Of a stretch of 64,000 bases of DNA, positions 1-11,310 are shown piece after piece (position 1 is the stretch's first letter; each line of letters begins with the position of its first letter). Below the pieces are notes generated by a model, which had not been told where the DNA came from, did no database searches, and worked only from the letters and a program-made list of their open reading frames with translations. The DNA comes from Limanda limanda (taxonomy: Eukaryota > Chordata > Actinopteri > Pleuronectiformes > Pleuronectidae). Position numbers and translations under genes: made by a program. The stretch spans positions 25,682,118 through 25,746,117 of the forward strand of contig NC_083639.1 of NCBI RefSeq assembly GCF_963576545.1, written 5' to 3'.

Positions 1-283
1 GAATAAATGATATGGAGGAAAAGTGAGAGTTATAAAACATTGATGCAAATGAATTTCCTCAGGAAGTTAAAGTTATAAATAACAGTAAAATATCCCTTCT
101 TTAAACTAGACTTTCATAGTAGTTTAGGAAAAAACTGAAAAAACATCTTCTCGTGCCAGGTATCATGAGAACAATTAATTGTGAAAGTTTTCAAACATTT
201 TCCATTGTGGACTGAACATGTGTAAATTTGTGATTCTAATGAAAATCAATCATCACTATTTCATTTTCTACTGTGTGTGACAG

Positions 284-447
284 TGATTCTGGTTTCACTG
301 GTAGTCTTCAGCCTTCTTGGAAACACACTGACCCTTCTGGTGGTTTGGCTCCGCCCACACATGAGAAGCTCCACCGACCTCTACCTGGGCAGCATGGCTG
401 TTAGTGACCTGCTGAATCTCCTGCTGCTGCTTCTGGATATACACAAG
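284..447 (+). CDS. GHSR/motilin-receptor-like GPCR, exon with TM1-TM2 (5' exon missing)
   Basis: First of three exons in the window of a class A (rhodopsin-like) peptide GPCR, an integral plasma-membrane protein expected to signal through G proteins. This exon encodes TM1 with the GNTLTLL motif (Asn1.50) and TM2 with the LYLGSMAVSDLLNLL motif (Asp2.50). It has no in-frame ATG; the frame is closed by a stop upstream at 223. A pyrimidine/TG-rich acceptor ends at 283, so the N-terminus must lie on an exon upstream, probably outside the window. The donor is AAG|GTGCAC at 448 (phase 0). Together the three exons give about 292 residues ending at a natural stop. Family assignment rests on resemblance to ghrelin and motilin receptors across TM2-TM7 and on the shared TM5-TM6 intron. 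Neuromedin U and neurotensin receptors are the next closest alternatives. The ligand is unknown. Confidence 0.8.
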
Positions 448-570
448 GTGCACGCACATATATCCTTTAATACTTATATACTTATACACCTTTTTGGTGT
501 CAGTTCAGTTTGATTTGTCCAGATACTCGTGGTTTGGCTGATCGTGATATAAACGGATGGTCTCTTCCAG

Positions 571-1024
571 GTCATGATAGGGTTAGGAGTCTTCGCCTGT
601 AAGCTGACCGTGTTCCTCTCAGAGTGCTGCTACTACTGCACCATCCTCCACATCACCTTTCTCTCCCTGGAGAGGTACCTGGTTGTCTGCTGGCCAATCA
701 CCTCCAAGACGCTGATGACACATCGCAGACCCAGGGCTGTGATTGGCTGCCTCTGGCTGGGAGCGGCTGTCAGTGCAGCACCATTTTTGGTCATGGTGGA
801 AGTGGATCATAAGGGAAAAGAGCATGAAAAAGAATATTGCGGATTATCACACTCCTCATTCTCCTCTGGCCTCATGTTGCCCATATTAATTATCTACAAC
901 CTGTACTTCCTGGTACCCCTGTGCATCCTGGGACTGGTCTTCATCCTGATTGGACGGACTCTGAGGCTCCGTCCAAAAGGCAGCCTTAAAGACAAGAGTC
1001 AGCAACGCACAGTCAAGATGCTGG
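571..1024 (+). CDS. GHSR/motilin-receptor-like GPCR, exon with TM3-TM5
   Basis: Second exon in the window. It joins the previous one in phase 0 after a 123-bp intron (acceptor TCTCTTCCAG). It encodes TM3 with the disulphide Cys (FACKL), the SECC segment and the ERY form of the DRY motif (SLERYLVVCWP), TM4 with GCLWLG, extracellular loop 2 with its partner Cys (EYCGLS), TM5, and the start of intracellular loop 3 (QQRTVKMLG). The loop-3 QRTVKML segment matches the HKQTVKML segment of GHSR, where GHSR is also split by an intron. The donor is CTGG|GTGAGA (phase 1). Oddity: the join DIHK/VMIGLGVFACKL makes extracellular loop 1 several residues shorter than in GHSR and lacks the W-x-F/Y-G motif. 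If the intron is retained, the frame stays open to a stop at 1080, adding an 18-residue tail. Confidence 0.85.
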
Positions 1025-1104
1025 GTGAGAAACACAATCCAACACACACACCCTTAGGTTCTGAATTTAGCTTTTACTAAATACAACCGACAAAGGCTGA
1101 TGAA

Positions 1105-1440
1105 CATATTCAATACTTTGTCTTCATCTCGGCTTGCACATCTGGAGCCAGAGTCGGAGCTGCATCATCTAACAGATAATCAAAACTAAATTTACCAGAA
1201 AAAGAACTCACTAGTTTTATAAGAACCTCACAAAATGACAGAAACCATCGTTGAGAATATATTTGACGTGTATTTTGACTTTTAGTTTTAGTTTGGTCCA
1301 TGTCCCGCCTGTTACCATCAAGGAGGAAGGCAAGGTTTAGGACCTGCAGCCAGCCACCAGGGGGCAATCGAGATGCTTTGGCTTCACTTTTGGGGAGCAG
1401 TCATGTCGTCCATCTTTATTTCCAGCTGTGGGTCAATTTA
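1105..1440 (+). repeat. SINE/MITE-like dispersed repeat in the GPCR intron
   Basis: This block in the TM5-TM6 intron includes the motif CCACCAGGGGGCAATCGAGA and the tail GTCGTCCATCTTTAT. It recurs in degenerate copies at 10105-11310 and, inverted, at 50715-50960. The long-range match to the 50.7 kb copy (opposite strand) covers the motif TTTGACGTGTATTTTGAC and its flanks. No protein is encoded. I cannot say whether it is a SINE or a MITE. Confidence 0.65.
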
Positions 1441-1866
1441 GGGGCTGCATCACAGTGACACAAGAAGAAAGGCTCCTACAGATGCTTCCTTTCATACCAG
1501 AGATGAGTGATTCCTTCCAGGTCCAACATGTCCCAGGGCTCATTGCACTTTGGTGACGAACCGTATCAACTCAACTAACGGCTCACATGTTAAAAACCAA
1601 GGGGCATTAAGCTTTCTGTCGTGTCCAACTTAAGGACAGGACAAGCTTCTCCTCTGTGGACCAGACGGTCTCATTTAGTTTCAGCCTTCACAGTCTACCT
1701 GACCGAGGAAGGAGGTGGTTTGAGTAGATCGTGTCCTCTGAAGGTTGCAGCCCCTGAACTGAGACACAGTTCTCTTGTTTAACAGTGTGAGAAATGTATT
1801 CTATCACCTGCAGATATTGATGATTCTCATGTCCACTTCCTGTGTCCTTCTCCTCATGTCCATCAG

Positions 1867-2129
1867 GAGTGATCTTCTTGGCCTTCTTCCTGTGCTGGCT
1901 GCCCTACATCGTCTGTCAGACCATGTTGTATGTTGCTTTCACAGCCGGTCCTGACAGTAGACACAATTACATAATGACTGAACCGTTCGTTTCTTGTTTC
2001 CTGTTCGCCTGGATCCTCTCCCGTCTCAGTTCTGGCATCAACCCTCTGGTGTACCACTTGATGTCCGCCAGGTACAGACACGCTGTGCGTAGCCTCGTGC
2101 ACACGCCCTGTCTCACACCGTCTCTCTGA
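1867..2129 (+). CDS. GHSR/motilin-receptor-like GPCR, terminal exon with TM6-TM7
   Basis: Last coding exon, after an 842-bp intron ending in the acceptor CCATCAG. It joins in phase 1 to complete a Gly codon (KML-G-VIFLAFF). It encodes TM6 with the CWLP toggle motif (FFLCWLPY), extracellular loop 3, TM7 with the NPxxY motif as INPLVYHLMS, helix 8 (ARYRHAVRSL) and a short Ser/Thr-containing tail ending at the TGA at 2127-2129. All the class A landmark motifs are intact, so this is more likely a working gene than a pseudogene. Against that, loop 1 is unusual and the upstream exon cannot be checked here. Confidence 0.85.
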
Positions 2130-2257
2130 CTGAGCACAACGCTCTCATCAGGATACTCCACAACTAGTGTTCTGAATACTTATCTCACTCTTGTGATCAA
2201 AAACATTCATCTGAAGCTCAATTCTGAGGCTGTTCTGTAAATTGTTTTCTAATGAAC

Positions 2258-2263
2258 AATAAA
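2258..2263 (+). promoter_or_regulatory. Poly(A) signal of the GPCR gene
   Basis: A canonical AATAAA lies 129 bp after the GPCR stop codon, followed by a TG/T-rich stretch. It is the likely cleavage signal, giving a short 3' UTR. Confidence 0.6.
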
Positions 2264-5200
2264 TGTTCAATTTGAGCAACTCTTGATTTAATTTACTGAC
2301 TCAGATTACTGTGGGATAATGTGATTTCACAATGCACTGATAAATGCATTGAAATATGTATTTTTTTAGACTAACTACAATTTATATGATTAAAATTGAT
2401 ATTTGAATATTTCCTGTATGTCAGTGGTGTACAATCTGTATTCAAAGTACCACATCCACCCAACCTGAGATCCCAGATGTGTACCCAAATCAAATTGTGT
2501 TCTGTCGGCCTTTTGTCCGAGCTGGGTATTAGTAAAAAAGTAATTTCCCCTGCTCAGTCATGGCTCCACTGTGCCTGTGAGGTGTGTGTGTGTTATTTTT
2601 CGTTTTTTTCTTCTACAGCTGTCAAACTGCATCCAGGCTTTTTAAACCAGACGACAGCCGAGCGTGACCTTAAACCCAGAGGAAGTTACACAACACACAA
2701 CAACTGTAACCATATCCAAGTATTCTGTCCTGCATGGATATTGTGTCTTAGCATTTATACCAATTAGAAACTGTCTATGAGAAATACACACATTGAATTA
2801 AATGTACAGGATTGATATACATTCATGAAGGTAATACAGACGATTGTTCCCATATAAAAGATATAAGTATTTCAGACACACATGATATGGACTTGGAATC
2901 AGGCATAATAAATTAAAATGGGATATATCCCGGGGCTAAACATGTGAGGTTGACTTTCCTGAATTGTGGAAGTGACCACCGTATACACACCAAAACGCTG
3001 GTGCAGTTCAGTTAAATATCCTATTTAAATGCATGGGCTGCACTAGATGGAAACGGTGCAGAGTCGAGTCGAAGTTTGCAGAAATGAGAGGATCTCGGGT
3101 GAGCTGAGAATCTGAATTCGGGGGTTTGACGTACGGATAACTTCACGTTGGATGACTGCATTTTCTGTGACAATTGCTCCTCCTTTCTCCTGCCACCTGT
3201 TATTTGAATTTCAAACGAAACAACTGCTCTGTCCTCTGAGGTCACTCTCCTGCGGGGGGGGGGATCTATAAAGGAAGCATATATTGAAGGTTTTCTCTTG
3301 TTAAGAACACCTGAAAGAAAAGAAAATGAAATTTGAATAATACATGTCTGCACTGCTGACACAATTATCATTATCGCACTGATTGAACTCGGGTTCTGTT
3401 CAGTGAGTTGACCGGCCTGGTATCAACAGATAGCAAATTAATTTTTTCTACTCACTAAACCTTAACCGAAACCGAAATGGCAATAATTGACAAAAAAAAG
3501 CTTCAAAAGAGATATTGTGGTTTTCTGCAGTTTCTCTCTTTCCTCTTTTTTGTGTGAAAGTTCTGCAAAGTTAAAACCAGGTAAAGTTCCTGGTAAAGGC
3601 AGCTCCCGCTCCCCCCCACGGAAGACATTTGCAAAATGTCCGACTAGCAGCAAGCCTGACACGCCCCCTAACATTTCTTAGGATAGAGGACAAGATGGTG
3701 AATATCACTTGTAAGTTTGAAGGTCTTGTTCTCCCGTGTGTGATGGTCCGATCCACAGATCTTTGAGCAACCTGATGGTGGATGTTGGGAGGAAACCACT
3801 GCAGCCAACCTCCACAGGGAAAACTACTCCTACTACTACAGATCCAGGTTAAGCAGAGACAATAACAACATCATGTGCTGGAAGCAGCTGGCCAATCACA
3901 ACAGGGTAAGTCAGCTGGCCAATCAGAGCAGACTGGACTATGGGTGTGGCCTTAAATAGAAAAAACAAGCGTTTAAGACAGAGGCTGAACAGATGTGGTG
4001 CAGCAATGGACTGTATGAGGAATGTGATTCGTTTTCTTAACATTAACGCATGTGAACCTTCTCAAGTAATCGCCCAAAATAAAATAATTAACTTAAATAT
4101 AGTATAATAGTTAAGAGGCTAAGTGGAGTGGTATTTATACACGATCCGTAGCATCACTTTGCTAAGTCTATGTTTAAATCACATAGTGTGATGTTAAATA
4201 GCTGCAGATTAGAGAGCAGCTCAATAGCTTTGACAACAGTTAATTCAACCAATATAATCCTGCTGACTTTAAGCATTGAGTCAACATGTGTTTGCTTGTC
4301 TGGACGGCCTCGACCGATCGCTTTGCCCCGAGGCCGAGAGTGATTCACCTTCATCTGCTGAGCATCCAGCACAAAGAGCCTCTCGGAGTTGTTTTCCATC
4401 CGTGCGACAGCATCTGTGTGACACTGGTGAACGTTTCTTCCTGCAGCTTAAAACAAGGGCCTTGATAAAATAACTGCTTTGTTTAAGAATACACTCGTTC
4501 TATGATGTTTTAGAGCTTTAATCACACGTCTGATCCTCATTATCTGTTGCTTGAGGTCTCTGTCCACGAGATCTTTTGGAGTTTAGCCTTGAGTGTAGCC
4601 ACAAAATATTCCGGCAAAGGCGAATCATGAAGCAGGTGTTTTGTGATGATGCCTTTTAGATTCATATTTGCATTTCAAATTTCCTCAAACAGTGCAAAGC
4701 AAATGCACCGTGGCAGACGTAGCGGGAGATAGGAGGAGTTGTAATGCGACTGTCTGTTGGAATGAATCTAATTTGGCTTATTCTCATATTAAACCGTGTA
4801 ATGTTAGAAAACAGCTCCTTAATTTAATTATTTCTTATTTGAAAGTACTGCACAACAAGAAAGTGGTGCTCGGGTTTAAAATCCTGAAAGTAAATCATTG
4901 CTATAGTGATTTGAATTATATCAGCACCAAATCGAATCTTGAATTTTAATCTCTACTTATTAGTGGAGAAATCGAAATACCACAGAATTTGAAGCAGTGA
5001 AATGCTTTGACTGTGAAGTGAAACTTTAAGAATTTAGGGTGGTTCTGAATTTCACTGTATAAAATTAAAGTTCACTCAAGCTGATGTGATTCCTGCAACA
5101 GCAAATCACGACGTTCATTATCCCAGGGAGCATTCACCCACCCAGCAGGTCAATGTCCTCAGCAACTCATTTACACATCGGACAAGTCCAACGGATCATT

Positions 5201-6084
5201 TTCAGGAGATTATTCAGTGCATTACTCAAAGCAGCTTCACTTTACTTCTACTAGACTATTGCAAAGTGCGTGATCAACCCGTATTTTAAAAATATATCCA
5301 GGTGCCTTGTCTCATTACTCAATAGGAAACTACTCTCATGCAATCACCGTGTTTACATTCCTTCATGCACGGCCGTACAGAGTGGAGATCAAAGCCAGCT
5401 GAGGGCTCGCAGTTCAGATGGCTTTGATGCCAGTTGCTGAGAAGGATGAGAGAACTGAGTCATTATTTCACTTCCTTAACCGAACAGTCTCCAGCGGGAT
5501 CGGGCGCTTGCAGGACCCAACGCAGGCAGCTGATCACAGTTTCCCCCAGATATCATCGCTGAGGCACTGATGGATTGGGATTTGATTTTTTGAGGCCGAC
5601 GCCAGATACAGCAAATGCTTTGGCATGTAGCTTTTTTTCTGACGCACGCTTGTAACGGCAACAACTTCAAATCCATCCTGATATTTGCGGCGATCTCTTG
5701 ACCTTTTCTACAGTTTTATTTTACCGGCAGCACAAACATTTCCACAAATATCCTTTAAAAAAAAAATGAAAAAAAGTTCTCTGCACACCTGGAAATGTGC
5801 CTCGAAGGGAAGCAGAACTCGAGATTAAAAATTGAAAACTCCCACACGTGGACCCGCTTCCTTGGCGATTAATGCAATAGAAGCAGATTTGTAATGGCTG
5901 AATAATTAGCAGTTCTACCTGATTAATAAAGGAGCAGTGAGCTGACAGGTCCTTCACTTCCCTCACTGGTCCGAAGATGTGCAATATAAAGGCCTTAAAA
6001 AAAATCTAAATTTGAACGCATACATTCTGCAGTATTGCGTAACTCAAGAGTAAATAAGGAAATCCGAACTGCTTAGATTTTTTA
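2264..6084. other. Non-coding stretch, one weak exon candidate
   Basis: No gene recognised. The only exon-like segment is 3766-3906 on the + strand. It is preceded by CCACAG, followed by GTAAGT, and open in the frame containing EETTAANL, NYSYYYRSR and MCWKQLANHN. I do not recognise a family and found no partner exons. The rest is AT-rich with no clear repeat. Confidence 0.4.
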
Positions 6085-6222
6085 TCCTCTTCTGTAACTT
6101 TTGGTGTCATTACGTTTTTGATCCTTTTTACTTTTATTCTCTTCCATCTTTTATTCTATTGTGATACCAGAATTGTCTACCCTGGAGATTAAAACAGGAT
6201 CATCTTATCTTATCTTATCTTA
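6085..6222 (+). mobile_element. LINE 3'-end fragment with (TTATC)n tail
   Basis: A T-rich stretch leads to CTGGAGATTAAAACAGGATCA and a short (TTATC)n tail, the usual form of a 5'-truncated non-LTR retrotransposon 3' end in fish. No ORF remains. The left boundary is approximate. Confidence 0.45.
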
Positions 6223-9200
6223 CACACTGTATTCATCCCTGTGTTCAGCTTCTGTTTACAGGCCTGTCGGTTAAGACACAGCAGATTCCACAGGGTGAAC
6301 ACACATGCCTGTGTTGGACTCGCTCTACTTCCTGCACCACAACATGTTTCCACAGTATCCAGGGAATCATCGGACCAAGGTCAGGATTCTTGTGGCGAGC
6401 TCGTTCCCACTGTTGTCTGCAGGGCGGGTGCTGAGGGGTCTGGAGAGATTTGTCCTCTGGGGGACAATGCGCCTGATGGGCTCGTGTCTCTCCGCCGCCG
6501 ACTCTGACTCCGAAGCAGATGCTCGTCGTTTGTTTTCGTCAGTGGCGCCGTCGGAGAAGGTCGAGCAGGGTGAGCGGATCACGCTTTGCACAAAGTCTGT
6601 ATCCACACTATTAAACCCGGCACTGTGGAGACTAATCACCACCACAGAACGCCACGTGTCACGTCTGCGCTGCCTCATTTTGTCAAGCCCCCCCCCCCGA
6701 TACACAAACAGCCCTCAGATCTGGCAGACACACAGTCACAGTAATGTGACAGTGGATGTTAGGGGACTTTATCCTAGCTTGGGATTTAATGAGTCCCTTG
6801 ATATCCCCCAGGGAGACCGAGACATATCAAATGTCTCTAATGAGATCCTTAATTGAGGAACACTTGTATCACTCACTAATAGGACAGGGACAAAATATGT
6901 CTGAGCTCCAATGTCATCCGATGCAAAGATAGGTGAAAGGAGTCAAACCGGCTCAAAACAAGCCGAGGAAAAAAATAAAACAGAAATAAATCCACCCCCC
7001 TCCGTCCTTGGCTGGGGATGCAACTGAACAAATGGAACAATATGTAATTAACAGAGTAACAGGAGATCATAGATAAAAGAGCAATCAGATTAAAACCAGG
7101 TACGTTTTTAAACACTATCCACATGTTTTAAGGTTTTTACACCAACCTTAACCTTCACAAATAAATTCGATATTTTCACAACCGAGGCAAGCGAGCAGAT
7201 GGAAAAGGAAAATCGTAAAAAAAAAAAATTCTCCTGTTGCAATTTTGGTAAATTTTGTTTTTCCGAAAAATGGAAAGTCCTGTTTCAAATGGAGAGCAAG
7301 AGGTAAAAGTACGACACAGTGTTACGGCCACTTAAAGGGGAAAAGGAATTTAGATATAGAGATTTTTTTTTGAATATTACTATAATTTCACGAAGTCAAA
7401 GTCATGATATAACAAGAATAAAGTTGTAATTTTTGGCTACATGTTGTGTCAATCAATCTTCACATGCTTTTCAATGACAAATGAATCTTGTCAAGTTATA
7501 CTCTAGATAGATTTTTATAGATATCAATATACTCAGCATCAGGACTTCACTATCAGGAAATATTTGGTCGTGGTCGACGAAGATTATCATTAGTGAAATC
7601 TGCACGTAATTCAAATAACCATATATTTTTCTTTATTCTAGTTATATTATAACTTTATCTCCTTGAACTCCGGCTTCTATTTTCATCAGATTATGACTTT
7701 TTTCATTAACCACTCTTGTAACAAAATGACGACAGACTTTGAGATGTCACCATCCTGCAGAGCAATCATTGTGTCCCTGCTATTGATCAACACACTAATC
7801 AATCCACCAGGGAGCTTTTAAGGTTGTTTTTGTGCAGTGGTGAAAAAACAGCTTCTTATCAGCACCTGCACCGGGCGTCAGCATCTCCAGACATCAGCGT
7901 GGCGGTGTAAGATTCAGCCTTTCAATATATTAATTCATGCTTTAGGTGCGGGGCGCTCTGGGGACAGGACGACCTCTCCTCACCTCTCACAGACTAAAGC
8001 AGCGTGCTCTTCAAAGAACTCACCTAGAATGAGTTGTTGCATATGAAGTCGAAAAATGGAAGATGTAGCGGGAGGCGGAAACCGGATCTCCTGTGAATTA
8101 TATTTCCTAGCAACTGTTTTGCACTTTGGAAAATATGGGTTTGAAAAAAAAAGATCCTCATTTGAATGTTTTATGTGTTTTTTCAGTACACTTTGTGCTC
8201 TTCAGCTTCCTTCCCCCCCCAGGATGCACATGTTGCTGCTTCAAAAACATGCAACTGGAACTCGGACGAGGCTGAAGACCATCATCAGTGGAAATACAAA
8301 ATGAAAATGTGTTTACAGAAGAAATAACACGGTTGGCGCTAGGTGTGGAGCATTGTTTGCCTTCGTGAATCGCCGGAGAACGGCCGCTCTAACTTTATAA
8401 TATTGTATTTTAAAATGAAATGTAGATAACAGGTTATATATTTGAAGACCAATGTCGTCTGTATGAATATGAGAATGACAGAACAAGGAAATGTTTTGGA
8501 CAATCAGAAGTGGTACATAGCTGTTAATATTGATGTGACATAATATATAGTAATTGTTGATTTTCAATCATAAATACCGACGTCTGTAAATACACACTTA
8601 AAATATATTTCCAATATTATAACACTCATTCTTGCCGGAAGTGCCTTTTGAGTACTTAATGCTTTATGTACTAATTTCTAGATTTCTAGATTAGATGTTC
8701 CATCTGCTAACATGGAGGAGGCGTGTGAGAATCGGCTGGACGGAAAAGTAAAGGCCGATTGGAGAGGAAAGGAGCCTACAGCAAAGATACTTCTGCAGTT
8801 GGCTGTCATTAAACACACACATCAATCCCACACGGCACAGATGTGGACCGTGATGAATAGACTCCAGACGGGATGTGGCGACGGGAAAATAAGCTCGACA
8901 AGGAACTTGAATGATTGTGACAGCTGAAAGCGAGAGAGGAAAAAAAGTTGTTTTGTTTCCAGCTGCAGTCTGAATGTCCCACTTCCTCCGAGGAGTTTTA
9001 TCTCGCACGCCTCTAACAGTTAATTTATTCTGTTTTCCGGCAAAGCGAGGAAAAGAAGCGGAAAATGCGGCAGAGCTACGAGCAAAATCGGCATCCTCTT
9101 CTTTTGTCTTAATATTTATCGTCATTTGCATAATGACATTTTGGATTTGAGATTATTTCACACGGCAAAAGCCAATTTCAATGGCTCAGTCATGTCACTT

Positions 9201-10104
9201 ACTTGTGTAGTCAGAATGGTCATCCAACTGTGTAATTGGACATTTTAAAGTGCTAAGCAAGTTGGTGGCGAGTCGGCCGACGCATTCAAGTTGAGTGACA
9301 GTTGAATACCGGAGGAATGTGGCCGTCACTGTCCAGCACTTAACTCTGTGGCACAGTGAAAATCCCTGGTTAATGCAGATTATGTCAACTTGTCCCTTAA
9401 ACACTGCAGATGATGAATAACATTAACGTGAGTTTGTTGTAAAATCGTTCCTCGAAGATCTTATTTCGTTTTTTTTTATTTATATCTCCGTGTCCTGCAG
9501 GCATCTCTGCTAAGGAGATTAGTGGCTGAGAATCAGTTAGAGTTAACCACGACAAGAGAATGACACTTCGTTTAAATGGTGGAAATTGCTGGCGGGATTT
9601 CTGCAGGAGTTCCACCAAGCCGGGTTAATACTGTGTGTGACAGCGGCTGACAGGACGCCTTTCGGGACTGTGACCTTTTCTTTTCACAGAGGTCACGCTT
9701 TATTTTTATGTTTCTTTTTTACTTCGCGTCAATACATACGGCTCCGGTTTGGCCGTTATCACAGTGAGAGACGTTTTAAAATCCCAACGGGAGGAACAAC
9801 CGCTAATGCTCCAAAATCACAGATAATCAAAAGACAGGCTTCAAAAACTCAGCGTGACGAGACTGGCAGCACTTTGCAGCTGAAAGCCACACAGCAGTGA
9901 TGCACATCCTGTGTATTTACTTCACAATGTGACCGATTATGATAATTCATTGAAAGGTTAATGGTACGTCGGGAGGGAACACCTGTAGATCAAGATGGAA
10001 CACTCTCCACTTCCTCCAGATGTCCAGAGATGAAGCTGGGATATCAAACAAACGCTGCCGTCTTGCACAGATCAGGACAGAAACTTTCTTCTTATTTCCA
10101 GCCG
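6223..10104. other. Non-coding stretch without recognised genes
   Basis: The longest open frame (6305-6856, + strand) has no recognisable domain and runs through sequence open in several frames. I treat it as chance. A 25-bp match to the SINE-like family (CATCTGCTAACATGGAGGAG) occurs near 8702-8724. Nothing else is supported. Confidence 0.4.
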
Positions 10105-10232
10105 ATGTCCCATCTGCTAACATGGAGGAGGAGGGTTTCATGACTTATACTACAGCCGGCCAACCAGGGGGCGACAAAGACCCTTTGGATTCACTTTTGT
10201 GCAGCTGTCATCCATTTCTATTCACAGTCTAT

Positions 10233-10459
10233 CAGAATCAGAATCGGAATCAGAATCAGAAGGTATTTATTGCCAAGTAGGTTTACACCTACCAGGAATT
10301 TGCTCTGGTTATTGGTGCATACAATGAACATAGAAACATAAAAACACAATAAATACACCAACATAAGAAAAACAATAATAATAATAAAAAACAATATATA
10401 TTTACTCACTATTTACTTCTTATTTACTCACTTTTTCTAATATTTATACAAAGTAACAT
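10233..10459 (-). mobile_element. L2-type LINE 3' end inserted in the SINE array
   Basis: On the minus strand this reads as a LINE 3' end finishing with GGCAATAAATACCTTCTGATT and an (ATTCTG)n tail. It is nearly identical to 30623-30845 on the + strand. It lies exactly between CAGTCTAT and GGTCCCAT of a SINE-like copy, which are continuous elsewhere in the array (10673, 10805), so the insertion breakpoints can be read directly. Confidence 0.75.
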
Positions 10460-10910
10460 GGTCCCATGTACCAACATGGTGGACTTTGGGTTTAGGAGCT
10501 ATACTGCAGCCACCAGGGGGCGATCAAGACGCCTTGGCTTAAATTTTGGGGAGTTATTATGACGTCTATCTTTATATGATGATGATGACACATATATTAC
10601 ATATTTTAAATAATACATAGACACTGTGGCTTCACTTCACAGAGCCGTCATGTCGTCCATCTTTATGTACAGTCTATGGTCCCATCTACTAACATGGAGG
10701 AGGAGGGTTTTATGACCTATACTACAGCCGGCCCACCAGGGGGCGACCAAGACCCCTTGGATGAATTTATGTGCAATTTTAATGTCGTCCATCTCTATAA
10801 ACAGTCTATGGTCCCATATTCCAACATGAAGGAGCTATACTGCAGCCACCAGGGGGCGATCAAGACGCCTTGGCTTCACTTTTGGGGAGTCATTATGTCG
10901 TCTATCTTTA

Positions 10911-10959
10911 GATGATGATGATGATGATGATGATGATGAGGATGATGATGATGAGGATG

Positions 10960-11054
<95 letters not shown>

Positions 11055-11078
11055 CATGATGATGATGATGATGATGAT
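10911..11078 (+). repeat. (GAT)n trinucleotide microsatellite
   Basis: About 168 bp of GAT/ATG repeat with a few interruptions (GAG, ATC). Poly-Met and poly-His frames here are products of the repeat. The paralogous place in the neighbouring duplicate (about 10577-10588) has only a few units, so this copy expanded after the duplication. Confidence 0.97.
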
Positions 11079-11310
11079 CCATTTTACAACATCACACGTA
11101 ACAAAAATACAGAGACAAATACATATATTACATATTTTAAATAATACATAGACACTGTGGCTTCACTTCGTATCGTCCATCTTTATATACAGTCTATGGT
11201 CCCATCTACTAACATGGAGGATGTGAGGTTTAGGAGCTGTACTGCAGCCAACCACCTGGGGGCGATCCAGACACCTTGGCTACCATCTTTATTTACAGTC
11301 TATGGTTTTC

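Larger units (their letters stand above)
10105..11310 (+). repeat. Array of partial SINE-like copies
   Basis: At least four degenerate copies of the same family seen in the GPCR intron follow one another. Each has CATGGAGGAGG-type starts, CAGGGGGCGA cores and ATCTTTATNTACAGTCTATGG ends. A block around ACATATATTACATATTTTAA occurs at about 10590 and again at 11121, so about 530 bp appears to be tandemly duplicated. The array is interrupted by a LINE end and contains a GAT microsatellite. Confidence 0.75.

Noticed and set aside
6305..6856. 183-codon + strand ORF
   Set aside because: No recognisable domain, other frames are also open in the first part, and no consistent splice structure.
10876..11151. 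Poly-His and poly-Met ORFs
   Set aside because: Products of the GAT microsatellite.
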